DNA of 64,000 nucleotides from Capitella teleta (lineage: Eukaryota > Annelida > Polychaeta > Capitellidae), in assembly GCA_000328365.1 (NCBI GenBank), contig KB312525.1, positions 142,401-206,400 on the forward strand. Reading direction: 5' to 3'. A model generated the notes under the pieces. That model was not told where the DNA came from. It did not search any database and saw nothing but the letters and a program-made list of their open reading frames with translations. The position numbers and the translations under genes were made by a program. Positions 1 to 11,300 of the stretch are shown here, piece after piece; positions within the stretch are counted from its first letter, which is position 1; the number at the start of each line of letters is the position of its first letter.

Positions 1-200
1 TCCTTGTGATAACAGCTCCAATTGGGTGTCATCTCTTGTAGCTCCACACATCATGAAGAACAGAATTGCGTCGCTTTTGACCAGAATCGTTCTGGGTTCA
101 GCGTAAGAGCTGCTGTAGTGAGCTAAAAGGGCTTGATACGGTAAGGGATTTCCGGAAGTGGCGTCGCTGTATCGGCCGAGGGTCATGGCGAGGCCACCAC
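1..200 (-). CDS. Coding exon of an unknown protein, cut by the left edge
   Basis: On the minus strand an open frame runs from a good splice acceptor (TTGTATAG, just right of base 200) to the window edge, about 66 residues. It includes the stretch GRYSDATSGNPLPYQALL. I do not recognise the family. A possible preceding exon at about 251-290 ends in a GTCAGT donor and would join in phase if read as ...SNGKLSQAK. The ATG in that exon (minus strand, about 274) is in a different frame, so the true start may instead be the in-frame ATG at 184-186. A TATATATA box at 386-393 lies at the right distance for a promoter. Coding status is moderately likely; function is unknown. Confidence 0.45.
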
Positions 201-385
201 CTATACAACACATATCATTATTGCGCAATTCACAACTAAGAGTTCACTGACCTTTGGCTTGTGATAGTTTCCCATTGGATCCTTTAGAAAAGCGGATAGG
301 GTTACTTGAGGCGTTAAAATTTATATTTATGAAATAATGAATTCGATTAGATGTTGTAGAACACTTAGTGTGCAAATGTATTTGG

Positions 386-393
386 TATATATA
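386..393 (-). promoter_or_regulatory. TATA box candidate for the left-edge gene
   Basis: On the minus strand the site reads CTATATATACC. It lies roughly 100 bases upstream of the putative first exon of the left-edge gene. The same core (CTATATATA) precedes the two PAN genes and the UGT gene in this window. Confidence 0.35.
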
Positions 394-716
394 GCTGATA
401 CTCACCAATGGTGTTCACCTCAGCACTTCTTCGTTTTTGGGGCAGTGAACGTCAAATAAATTGTGAAGTGTTCGGCGATCAAACTTTGTGACGGCGCTAC
501 GTTACACGACAGTGAATATTTCGGTGAAGTCGAAAGCATTGCGCAGTGTTTCTACAGTTAATTGAACACAATACCATGCTACTATTGCTGGATGTAACTC
601 AAATACAAAAATCACAGAAAACTATTTTGTCCTCAATTTGTCATTTACACTATCACAGATAATTATAATTATAAACATGAAAGACTATATACCGGGAAAA
701 GAATTATCAAGTTATT

Positions 717-722
717 TTTATT
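717..722 (-). terminator. Polyadenylation signal of the CAP-ShKT gene
   Basis: AATAAA on the minus strand, about 75 bases after the stop codon of the CAP-ShKT gene. Confidence 0.6.
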
Positions 723-796
723 TTCGTTTGATATAATTTGTATGTGTGCTGATTATTCATAATACCCCGCTAAACCGTTCTGTTATGACAGTTAAC

Positions 797-1468
797 CTAA
801 CACACTCCGCATGTCACCGGGCAGTAGGTGCTGGGTCCGTAAAAGTCGCCCCAAATTTCTTCACATTTCGGTTGCATTGTATCACAGTCTTCGCTATACA
901 AATCCGGGCACTCGTTCATCAAGTCCTGAGGTTTCTTTGGAATCACAACTCCTTCTTCTAGGGATCTGACATTTTCAATTGATCTTTCTGGATCAATATT
1001 TCCTGGGATTACATAATGGCACATGATGTACCAGGTCTCATTCCGGTTGCTTCTTCCGCAGCCAACACTCTCGGAGTCTCTCCACACCGTCTGAGTAAAT
1101 TGTGTGACGTCATTGCCTTGATCGGCGTAGCTTTTTGAGTAATCGTAGTCAATGGATTGCATGTACCAGTAGAATGAAGCGAACGCACAAGGCAGGGGAA
1201 CATCAGCGCTCAGCATTTCCATTATTATGAGATTCTCGCCATACGAACACTGTGAGTCTTCGGGACAACTCAGGGTCACAATCCCTGTATGTTGTAGTTG
1301 CTGGTGAATGTGGTTTTCTGCTTGGTCAGCCAATTCCTCGTCCCAAATAAGGTCTATGGTATCCTTGTGAAAACTTCTCAGACGGTTATGAGCAGACAAA
1401 CATTCGGAAGCAAAGGTCGCTGCAAAAATACAGCATCCTATAATCATAAGTTGAAAGCCTGTGTACAT
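797..1468 (-). CDS. Secreted CAP (SCP/TAPS) protein with C-terminal ShKT domain
   Basis: A 223-residue intronless gene. Residues 1-21 are a hydrophobic signal peptide. The CAP domain follows with its usual signatures: HNRLRSFH near the start, YGENLI, TQTVWRDSESVGCG (CAP1-like) and YIMCHYVIPGN (CAP2-like). The last 36 residues form a ShKT module with six cysteines, ending CPVTCGVC. CAP-ShKT proteins are secreted and occur in venoms, mucus and extracellular matrix of many invertebrates; the exact role here is unknown. A TTTATAAA box lies at 1539-1546, about 70 bases before the ATG, and a minus-strand AATAAA at 717-722 follows the stop by about 75 bases, so the transcript is short and apparently complete. 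The lack of introns contrasts with the intron-rich PAN gene next to it. Confidence 0.88.
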   Translation of the reverse strand: MYTGFQLMIIGCCIFAATFASECLSAHNRLRSFHKDTIDLIWDEELADQAENHIHQQLQHTGIVTLSCPEDSQCSYGENLIIMEMLSADVPLPCAFASFYWYMQSIDYDYSKSYADQGNDVTQFTQTVWRDSESVGCGRSNRNETWYIMCHYVIPGNIDPERSIENVRSLEEGVVIPKKPQDLMNECPDLYSEDCDTMQPKCEEIWGDFYGPSTYCPVTCGVC

Positions 1469-1538
1469 AATTCAAATATCAAGCATTGCTCAGGGATATT
1501 TTCGCACAGTGATAACGGAAATAATTATATGACAGCAA

Positions 1539-1546
1539 ATTTATAA
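1539..1546 (-). promoter_or_regulatory. TATA box of the CAP-ShKT gene
   Basis: TTTATAAA on the minus strand, about 70 bases upstream of the ATG at 1468. This places the start site near 1510 and gives a short 5' leader. Confidence 0.5.
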
Positions 1547-1549
1547 ATG

Positions 1550-2330
1550 TCATGGTTTTCCCATACCCTGTTTATTAATTTACCTCAGGAGTCCAGCACA
1601 TGGTCAGCCCTCTGTCCTTTAATGTCCATGTCGCTCGTTCGTAATGCACATTTCATGTTGGGCTCTGCTTACTGCGTATATTTTGCTTCTCGTAAATCTC
1701 TTACAATTATGTCTCCGGTGCCTCATCAATCTACAGACGTCACACATCTCATTGTTTGGGATCACTGTCACTCAAAACATAAAAGCTGTAAAATTACTTG
1801 ACCTCCACCCATTAAGGACTTCATGACTGCTGTCTTCTGAGGTTTGTGTATTATATTGATATTTTTAGTGCTCCTAATTGGAATCCCAAAATGCTGGGCG
1901 TTTTTGGGTATGGTTGATATTCACTGGAGCTTGATCGTGGGCTCTGAGGCTAATGGTGCCTCAAATAATGTTCTCAGTTTACCACTAGGGGGCGTACACA
2001 ATTATAGATCCGAATTCCATTCCATTGAAAGCTTTCGTGTTACATGTACTAGAATATATTTGGGTGGATAATGGATGTTTATTGTAGCTCAATGCATACA
2101 ATTGTTACCTAGTGGACACAGATGCAAGGGTATATATAGTTACATAGTAATAAATAATTTAGTAATAACATATATCGGCCTGTCGGCCGCACGCTATATT
2201 TTCGTTTTGGATGTGATAATTTGAGGGCATGTTTAAAGAAGTGACACAAACATTGTTTATAGTTTCATCTAAAAGCTGCCACACTCAAAGCCAAACACAA
2301 AACACAAAACTGTCTACAAGCACGATCGAA
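1550..2330. other. Interval between CAP gene promoter and PAN gene 3' end
   Basis: No gene recognised. It probably holds the 3' end of the large PAN gene. On the minus strand an acceptor (TCCACTAG) near 2114 is followed in the right phase by six codons and a TGA, with an AATAAA at about 2077-2082. This would make a tiny terminal exon, but the evidence is weak. Confidence 0.4.
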
Positions 2331-5300
2331 CTATCCTTTGGTTATTTTACCTGAGCACTTTGCTCTCCAGACATACAGTACAATACCAACGTCATCTCGT
2401 GGATTTATGAGATCATCCTCATCAGTGTGTTTCCAACAAGATGGTGGATTTTGGCGAGTGTCCAAATCGAAAGCCAGGCAATCGAGGTCAGCTAAGCAAG
2501 CCTCTATGCAATCTTGTGCATCCTTCACAACAACCTCCATCAGCTCCCCATTTGGAGCGGCCATGTCCGGCCTTATGGACCATTCAGCACAGCCTACAGC
2601 AGCAAGAAGCCAAGATAAAAACAAGCCACACAACTAAATAAAACTATGGTTAAGTTGTTTATTGTATCACAAGTTAGAGTTTATAATATGGAGAGCAATC
2701 ACAAAATAATATAGATCAATGGTATCAGTACTATTACAGTTGTTTTTCATACCAAAATAGGATAACTCTTGCATAACAGATATTGTGTTTACTTGAATCA
2801 TGCATTGACATTAGAAGCTATCGACTGGGAGCGATGTTGGACACGTAACACCAATCATGAATAATTTATAAAAAAATAAGGGTGATAGCACAATATACTA
2901 GCTATCACGTAAGACTTGTATGTACATGATATGAAAATGCGGTGGGAAGTAGGAAAAATATATTGCTGATTATATACATTGGTTTGATACAGGTGAAGTG
3001 AGAGAGTTCGGAGAATGGTGGCTTCATTTTTTGCGTGAAAATTCCTCTGCGAGATGCTTTGGAAATAATTTATGAATATGGCACAACAATAGAAAAAAAA
3101 AGCGATCCTCACTATAAAAAAGGCCAAACACCAAAATAAAAGAAGAGTAGAGCCTTGCAACATAGCACACACAGTATCACTTCTATGGCGCAGTAAAACG
3201 CACATTACCTTCGACAGGAGTTGGTTCGGTGGCAGAGGTAGACAGTACACCTATACACAGTATATAAGTATCTTTTTGCAATAGGTTTACGATTAAGATA
3301 TTGTGAAAAGGGAAATTATTAGTAGTCACTAAATGTTGCTGGTCTACAATGATATCTGAATCAGCCATCGTTGAGGTGACTCAATGATTGAAATTAACTA
3401 ACTTTGGCATCGATTTAAAATGTACACGTCGATGCCCGTATCCGCAATCGGAGATTGGAGGTTGTTGTCTGTGTAATGGTAATAGCATGTGTTGGGTGTT
3501 TCTCTTGTGTCCAAATCAAAACCGTAGCAGGCCTCGTCTTCAATGCAAGCTGTCTTGCATGACGACTCGGTGTTGCTGTCCTTGTTAGCCACGCCTCCAT
3601 CTATCCTCTGGCCTTCCAATTTATTCCATGATGGGCATTCTTTAAAGAGATATATGTTATATTAGCGCTACATTCAACATTATTCTATATCTTATACATT
3701 AGCATTACATTCATCATAGCCCACCGTATAATAGCGCTACATTTATCACAGTCGATGACATATTAGCGTTGTATTGATCATACTTTATGGAATCGTAGCT
3801 TTACATTTATCATAGCTGTGAACGTACCACATGTTTGATACTGGTAGAGAGTGACATCCGGCCTGTCCGCTGGAATGTAATCATCAGCTCTGTGCATATA
3901 GCAACCCAGGGGTTCACTGTACTCGACAGCATAGCAATCTGGTTGCTCGTTTATACACGCCTGGAGGCATCCATTCAAATCTACATTGCCGATAAGAAAC
4001 GCTCCTGACGCCGCTCTGTCTACAAAGGTAGTGAATCTACACTGGCCAAGGACTGAAAAGGATCAAATTAATGGAATGTCAATGAAATAGTGAGTGTACT
4101 AACCTAACGTATTGGGGTCAGATGTGGATACTGATTAGACGAAACACAAATTATTAACAGCAACGACAATCACATCGAATTACCCTCACCTGCACACGAG
4201 GAATACTTGTAGATCGTGACGCCGTCTTTGGTGGTTATCTTGCTTTCGAAAGCCGCAGTATGTTTCCAGCAACCCTCTGATTCGCTGTACTCGACAGCGA
4301 GACAGTTGGGTTGATCTTGGATGCAGCTATCGAGACACTCATCCAGATTTCCCACGCCGTCTACGATACTAGCGCCATCTGCCCCTTGGTTTGCGTAAGT
4401 GTCAAAGGTGCATACGCCGTTATGTACTGCAAGCGAACAAGTTGATTGGTGACTGATTGAATATTTTGAGAAACTTACTGTATTGGTTGGCAACTGTGGC
4501 AGCTGAAAATACATGAGATTATATTATAGCTCTTGAGTTTTGATGAAATGAACTTACCGATAGTAGTTGATGCCCCTGAAAGAGCAAAGAAATACAGAAC
4601 GTGGTGTTAGAAATATTAAAAATCATAAATATTATTATCAATTCAAACGTTCGAAATAAAATAAAAGTTAATTCAGAAGATTCCAGAGCACAGAATACAT
4701 GTAATTTTAACGCAAAACGAATTGTATTTATTATGAAAAATACCTGAATCACAGGACATTCTCCTGTATGTGGTGACTCCGGTGTTGTCCGCAAGGTCTC
4801 CGTATTGCGACATATGCAACCAGCACTTGAATTCTTCGCTGTACTCTGCAGCAAAACAATCCTCGCTGATGCAAGCATCCAGGCACTCATCCCGATTGGA
4901 GATACTGTCCACTTTAGAGGCACCTGCGGAGCTCTTGTCAGCGTTGATCTCGAATGAACATCCACCATAAGCTAAAACGATGCATCATGAGTACTAGTAT
5001 TCGTTCCCGACGCTTTGTAAGAGCTATACTCACATAGGTCAGATGAAGGGGCAGCGGTTGTAGCAACTGAAAGTGTAAACAGGATTTTTGTTAAGCTCTT
5101 CGATAACAAATTCAGAGATCTAAAGGCTTCTAATCAAAGGATGGGTAGATATCGAAAGTCGCCCGATTATCCGATATCAGGGAAGATGTATTCGCGAATA
5201 CCGACTCGGATACTGGATGAGATACAAAATATTGAGCTATTTTTTTATTTTGTGAACCTGCACATACCTGGCAATAAGGTAACATATTTAATACCAATTG

Positions 5301-8300
5301 TACGCATCTGTCTCAAAATACGAAAGTCTGATCACGATGTTAGAGTTGCATACATGGAAAAATACAATCCTGACCACGCTAGTATGAGAGCAAAAGGAAT
5401 TTACATTATGTGGTAACATTTATGGTGAGAAGGTTGTACACCCAAATGACTATTAACTTTTACCACGAGTTAAACATAGGTTTCCACCTTATTCTAACAT
5501 ACAGAATAAGACATAACATAATTGACCAGTGAGAAGAGGGTAATAAACATATGGGTACATACCAATTGTTACTGTTGAATCTGGAATAAAAGAATCCCCC
5601 AATTAATAAATTGCATATTTAGTCTCAAAAGGTTTAACTTTTTGCAATTTGAAACATACACGTAACACTAAATATTTGTTTAGAGTAGTACCTGAACATC
5701 TGGACACCAAAATGTACAAATCTACGCCGACTTTAGGCTGTGGTGGGTCAAAGTTGGCCGTGTTCATGTGCAACCAGCAAGCGTAAGGAGTGTCATTTTT
5801 GTCCAGGTCGAATCCAACACAGTTTTCGTCAGCGATACATGCGTCTTTGCAAGTAGATTCAGTGTGTTGATCCTCGTCAATAATGGCTCCATTGCCGTGC
5901 ATGTTTTCCTTCTTGTCCCAGACTGGGCAATCAGCTGTAAAACACATTTCATTCAATGCACTTTCACTTGTAATAAGTCTCATCTTACCAGTGCATGTCT
6001 TGTACTTGTAGATGGTGACCCCAGCGTTATCCTTCATCGTGCTCTCTACATACGCTGTGGTATGTCGGTAGCAGCCATATTCTTCACTGTATTCCACAGC
6101 ATAGCAAGAATGATCAGAGCAAGCATCCAAACAATCATCCAGACTGGTTGCACCGTCAACCTTAGTGGCTCCATCAGCACTTTGATCGACATAGGTTTCA
6201 AATGAACAGGTTCCGTGAGCTATATGAATATTGTATACATGAGTACTCAAACAGTATTAATTTAAAAACACTTACAATACAGATTGGCAATAGTGCTGGC
6301 AATGGTCGTGGAAGAGCCTACAGTTGAAAATAGAAAATTGCAATTAACAAATCTGTTAAAACCGGTTAATATTGTGTCTGATCAGTGCTCGCAGGATCAA
6401 AAGTATTTCAAAAGTTATCACTGCTTTGATTGGTCGACTTAGATTTATTATATGCTGGACTATAGTATCCAATCAGTAAGCTGAAAAACTCAACAGAACA
6501 CATACCTGAGCATCTGGACACCAAGATGTACAAATTGACTCCAGTCTTGGCCTTGGGTGGGTCAAAGTTATCTGGGCTCATGTGCAACCAGCAAGTGTAA
6601 GGAGTACCAGAGACGTCCAAGTCAAAGCCTGCACAGTTATCGTCAGCAATGCAAGCGGCCTTGCACTCAGCAGATGTGCTTGCATCAGCGAAAGAGATTC
6701 CTCCTACACCCTGCATGTTTTCCTTTTTGTCCCAGACTGGGCAATCAGCTGTAAAACACATTTCATTCAATGCACTTTCACTTGTAATAAGTCTCATCGT
6801 ACCAGTGCATGTCTTGTACTTGTAGATGGTGACCCCAGCGTTATCCTTCATCGTGCTCTCTACATACGCTGTGGTATGTCGGTAGCAGCCATATTCTTCA
6901 CTGTATTCCACAGCATAGCAAGAATGATCAGAGCAAGCATCCAAACAAGCATCCAGACTGGTTGCACCATCAACCTTAGTGGCTCCATCAGCACTTTGAT
7001 CGACATAGGTTTCGAAAGAACAGGTTCCGTGAGCTATATGAATATTGTATACGTGAGTACTCAAACAGTATTAATTTAAAAACACTTACAATACAGATTG
7101 GCAATAGTGCTGGCAATGGTCGTTGAATAGCCTACAGCTGAAGATAAACAATTTGCAATTAACATATCAGTTAGCGTAATTTAAGGGCATAAGCCGGGTA
7201 CTCACCACAGTCTTTGAACTTATACACATTGACTCCTTCGTTTTCTTTCAACCTCTCCTGATAGGTATCTGAAGTATGTTTCCAGCACTTGTCTTTCTCT
7301 CCATATTCAACAGCTTTGCAGTTGGCTTGATCATCTTTGCAGGCAGCCAGACAAGCGTCAAGTGAGTTGGCTCCATCCACTTTGGTGGCGCCATCAGCTC
7401 CCTGGTTCTCCGTGATTTCAAATGTGCATCCCTCGTACGCTGAAATTCAAAAGTTATTCGTACATGATTCGTATTAACGACACTCCAGAAAAAAATAATC
7501 TTTCTTTTCTTTTTGGGGGTATCTCAATCAAGTTGCACTCTTGACCTCAAAGACATGACATGATGGGGTTTTACGGCTCCACCGTTCGGATGATATGGGC
7601 GCCAGGACAGAAGGCCCGGGACTGGGGTTCCCCCCTACTCATATCGATAAGTCTCAATGGTTCTTTATCCTGCATACCACCATAGACAGTAGTATACAGC
7701 ACCCGGCCTTGTTACGCAATTGGGCAGCACAGCAGAGTCCCTGGAGAATTATACAATTATAACAGATTACATGTCACTTTGTTGTCTTCAGAGACAACAA
7801 ACTTGCATCCTTCATAGACTAAGCAAACCAAATCAATATTTGAAAAGGTTGATGCAATCATAACGCCGTGACCTGATCGGCTCTCGAACCCGGGACCTCG
7901 ACCCACACGGTCTGCATGGAATTGCAGTGAGCCGGTTAAACCGGCTGAGCCATTCGGTGCCCCTTTGACCACAGAGAAATAAATAAACTGTACTCACTAT
8001 AGTAGTTGTCTGAAAAAGCAAAGAAAAATAAAAGTCATTAGCTTTCATCAAATATTTGAATTGCATGCATATGCGTTTAGATGAGCTACAATCTTTAATA
8101 CGTCGAAAATGTCAATGTGAATTTATCTGCACTCCATCATACATGTCAAAGATTGAGAATTACTGATCGCTGTATTTGAAGCTGGGATATATTTTTCTAA
8201 ATGTCTCTCATCTACTTTCATAACTTGATTACATGCGAAATCAAAAGAGTTTTTGACACTTACCACAATCTTGGAACTTGTAGACATTCACGCCTGTGTT

Positions 8301-11300
8301 GGATGCGAGGTTGGCTTCATAGGTATCTTCCGAATGCATATAACACTTGTATTGCTCGCTGTATTCCACAGCTTTGCAATTTTCTTGATCTCCTTTGCAA
8401 GCAGACAGACAAGCATCCAAGGTGTCTGCCCCGTTCACTTTAGCGGCTCCAAAAGACGCCATGTCTTCAGAGATGACAAAGTTGCATCCTTCATAGACTA
8501 AACAAACCAAATCAATATTAGAAAAGGTTAATGCAAGGTTTTTATCTGGTACTCACCATACAGATTTGATGCCATGGTTGAAGACACTGTTGGTTAGACA
8601 ATGACACACAATTAAAGATGTTTGCCAATTAACATGAGCAAATTTGAGACTTTGGTGAATTAAAAACATGCTTCAAAATGTAACTGAAGCAAGCGCTGAA
8701 AAAGTGATAACCATGCTTACTTAATTTGTACACTAAATATTTTTCGGCTGATCAGTGTTTGTGAGAGAGATTATCTCAGAATAAATTAACAATTCTAATC
8801 TAATACAAAGTGGTGTTAATACGTACCAGGTGGTGTAGATGTATCTGACGAAGGATAAAACATAGGAATTAAAAAATGCAAAATGGCACATTCAATAAAA
8901 ACTCTATCATGATTGTTTAGCTTAAGGTGAACAATAGCTTAATTGTACGAGTAGCATTCAATGATTGTGCAGGAAAACAATCAACAGAACACACACCTGG
9001 GCATCTGGACACCAAGATGTACAAATTGACTCCAGTCTTGGCCTTGGGTGGGTCAAAGTTATCTGGGCTCATGTGCAACCAGCAAGTGTAAGGAGTACTA
9101 GAGACGTCCAAATCATAGCCTGCACAGTTATCGTCAGCAATGCAAGCGGCCTTGCATTCAGCAGATGTGCTTGCATCCGCGAAAGAGATTCCTCCTACAC
9201 CCTGCATGTTTTCCTTTTTGTCCCAGACTGGGCAATCAGCTGTAAAACACATTTCATTCAATGCACTTTCACTTGTAATAAATCTCATCGTACCAGTGCA
9301 TGTCTTGTACTTGTAGATGGTGACCCCAGCGTTATCCTTCATCGTGCTCTCTACATACGCTGTGGTATGTCGGTAGCAGCCATATTCTTCACTGTATTCC
9401 ACAGCATAGCAAGAATGATCAGAGCAAGCATCCAAACAAGCATCCAGACTGGTTGCACCATCAACCTTAGTGGCTCCATCAGCACTTTGATCGACATAGG
9501 TTTCGAAAGAACAGGTTCCGTGAGCTATATGAATATTGTATACGTGAGTACTCAAACAGTATTAATTTAAAAACACTTACAATACAGATTGGCAATAGTG
9601 CTGGCAATGGTCGTCGAAGAGCCTACAGCTAAAGATAAACAATTTGCAATTAACATATCAGTTACCGTAATTTAAGGGCATAAGCCGGGTACTCACCACA
9701 GTCTTTGAACATATACACATTGACTCCTTCGTTTTCTTTCAACCTCTCCTGATAGGTATCTGAAGTATGTTTCCAGCACTTGTCTTTCTCTCCATATTCA
9801 ACAGCTTTGCAGTTGGCTTGATCATCTTTGCAGGCAGCCAGACAAGCGTCAAGTGAGTTGGCTCCATCCACTTTGGTGGCGCCATCAGCTCCCTGGTTCT
9901 CCGTGATTTCAAATGTGCATCCCTCGTACGCTACACATAGTATATGCCAACACATATCAATGTAATGTTTTTGTATAGCTGCTGTTTGCAATTATTTACT
10001 ACGCATTTTGATATCAAGGGTATTTGCAGCAGTTTACTATTTTATAGCGAATTATAATATCTGTATAATATGCATATTGTAATATTGTAATCAATTCAAA
10101 TACTCACTGTAAACGTTGTCTGAAAGGCGAAATAGTGATATGTATTAGTTGGCGTAAATACGCAAAATCAAGATCTGAATTGAACAACTTGTGAATTATG
10201 CTCACCACAGTCCTGGAACTTGTACACGTTGACCCCTTCGTTCTCGGAGAGATTAGCTTCATAGCTGGTGGAGTCATGCATCCAGCATTTGTCTTTTTCA
10301 CTGTATTCCACAGCTTTGCAATTTTCCTGATCATTTTTGCAAGCCTCCAGACATTGATCCAATGTGTCAGCACCCTCGACCTTGGTAGCTCCATTAGCCC
10401 CCATGTCTTGGGTGACAGCGAAGTTACAGCCACCGTATACTAAAGGATCATAATGAGATAGCTAAAGCAACACAAATGTCGATCTCAAACTCACCGTAGA
10501 GCTCCAAGCCAGGGGTAGTTGCTGTTTAAAATCGTATTTTTAAAGTCACGAGCTAAAGGATTGCACTCATACTCACATGCGGGGACGGTAGATGTTTCAC
10601 ATCTAGCGGACAATTTGTAAAGGTTGGTTCCCTCTTGCTCTTCGGGCGATTCAAGGTCGTCAATGTTGTTGTGCAGCCAACAACCATTTGGAGTTGATCC
10701 TGTCACGAGGTCAAAGCCAACACAATTGGCGTCTGCGATGCACACCGCCTTGCACTCCGCTTCGCTCTCAGCGACCGTATTCTCAATGCCGTTCAGTGCA
10801 TGGACATTCTCAATCTTTTCCCAAACAGGGCACACTTTGAGGTAATATTTCGATAGATATGCAATTCCCTTTTTTAACAGTGGCTTACCATCACATCTCT
10901 TTTCAAGAGTGTACAAGTTGACACCACTCTCCACTCTGCGGTTACTTCCTTGAATTTGTGACAATGATTCATGAAGCCAGCACTGGATGGGGTCGGCATT
11001 GACGGTCAAGTCGAATCCGACGCAATTGAGATCGCCAATGCAGGCGTCCTTGCAGGCACTCTCAGAAGTAGCGTCCATATTCCGTATGCCATCAGCACCG
11101 GCGATGTTCTCTTCCTTCGACCAGATTGGACAATCTGGAGACAGAAAATCCCATAGGTTCTACCAGGTCTACTTTATTAAGTCCTCTCACCTGGAGAAGC
11201 TGTTGTGGAGCCAACAGAGCACCTCTCGACTAGTTGGTAATTATTAATGCCTTCATCTTCGACCAATGTGTCAATATTAGCATCACTCAGATGAAGCCAG

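Larger units (their letters stand above)
5692..9930 (-). other. PAN modules 24-32: recently duplicated block
   Basis: Exons: M24 9697-9930, M25 9294-9524, M26 8997-9239, M27 8264-8497, M28 7206-7439, M29 6803-7033, M30 6506-6748, M31 5989-6219, M32 5692-5934. M24-M25-M26 and M28-M29-M30 are almost identical, introns included; M25 and M29 encode the same protein sequence. M31 differs from M29 at a single residue. M32 is a more diverged copy of M30. The order (CTFEI type, CSFETY type, CPVWDKKEN type) repeats, so a three-exon unit has been copied. Confidence 0.8.

Noticed and set aside
5768-9570. Long plus-strand frames antisense to the PAN exons
   Set aside because: They mirror conserved minus-strand exons, lack domains and recur only because the exons are duplicated.
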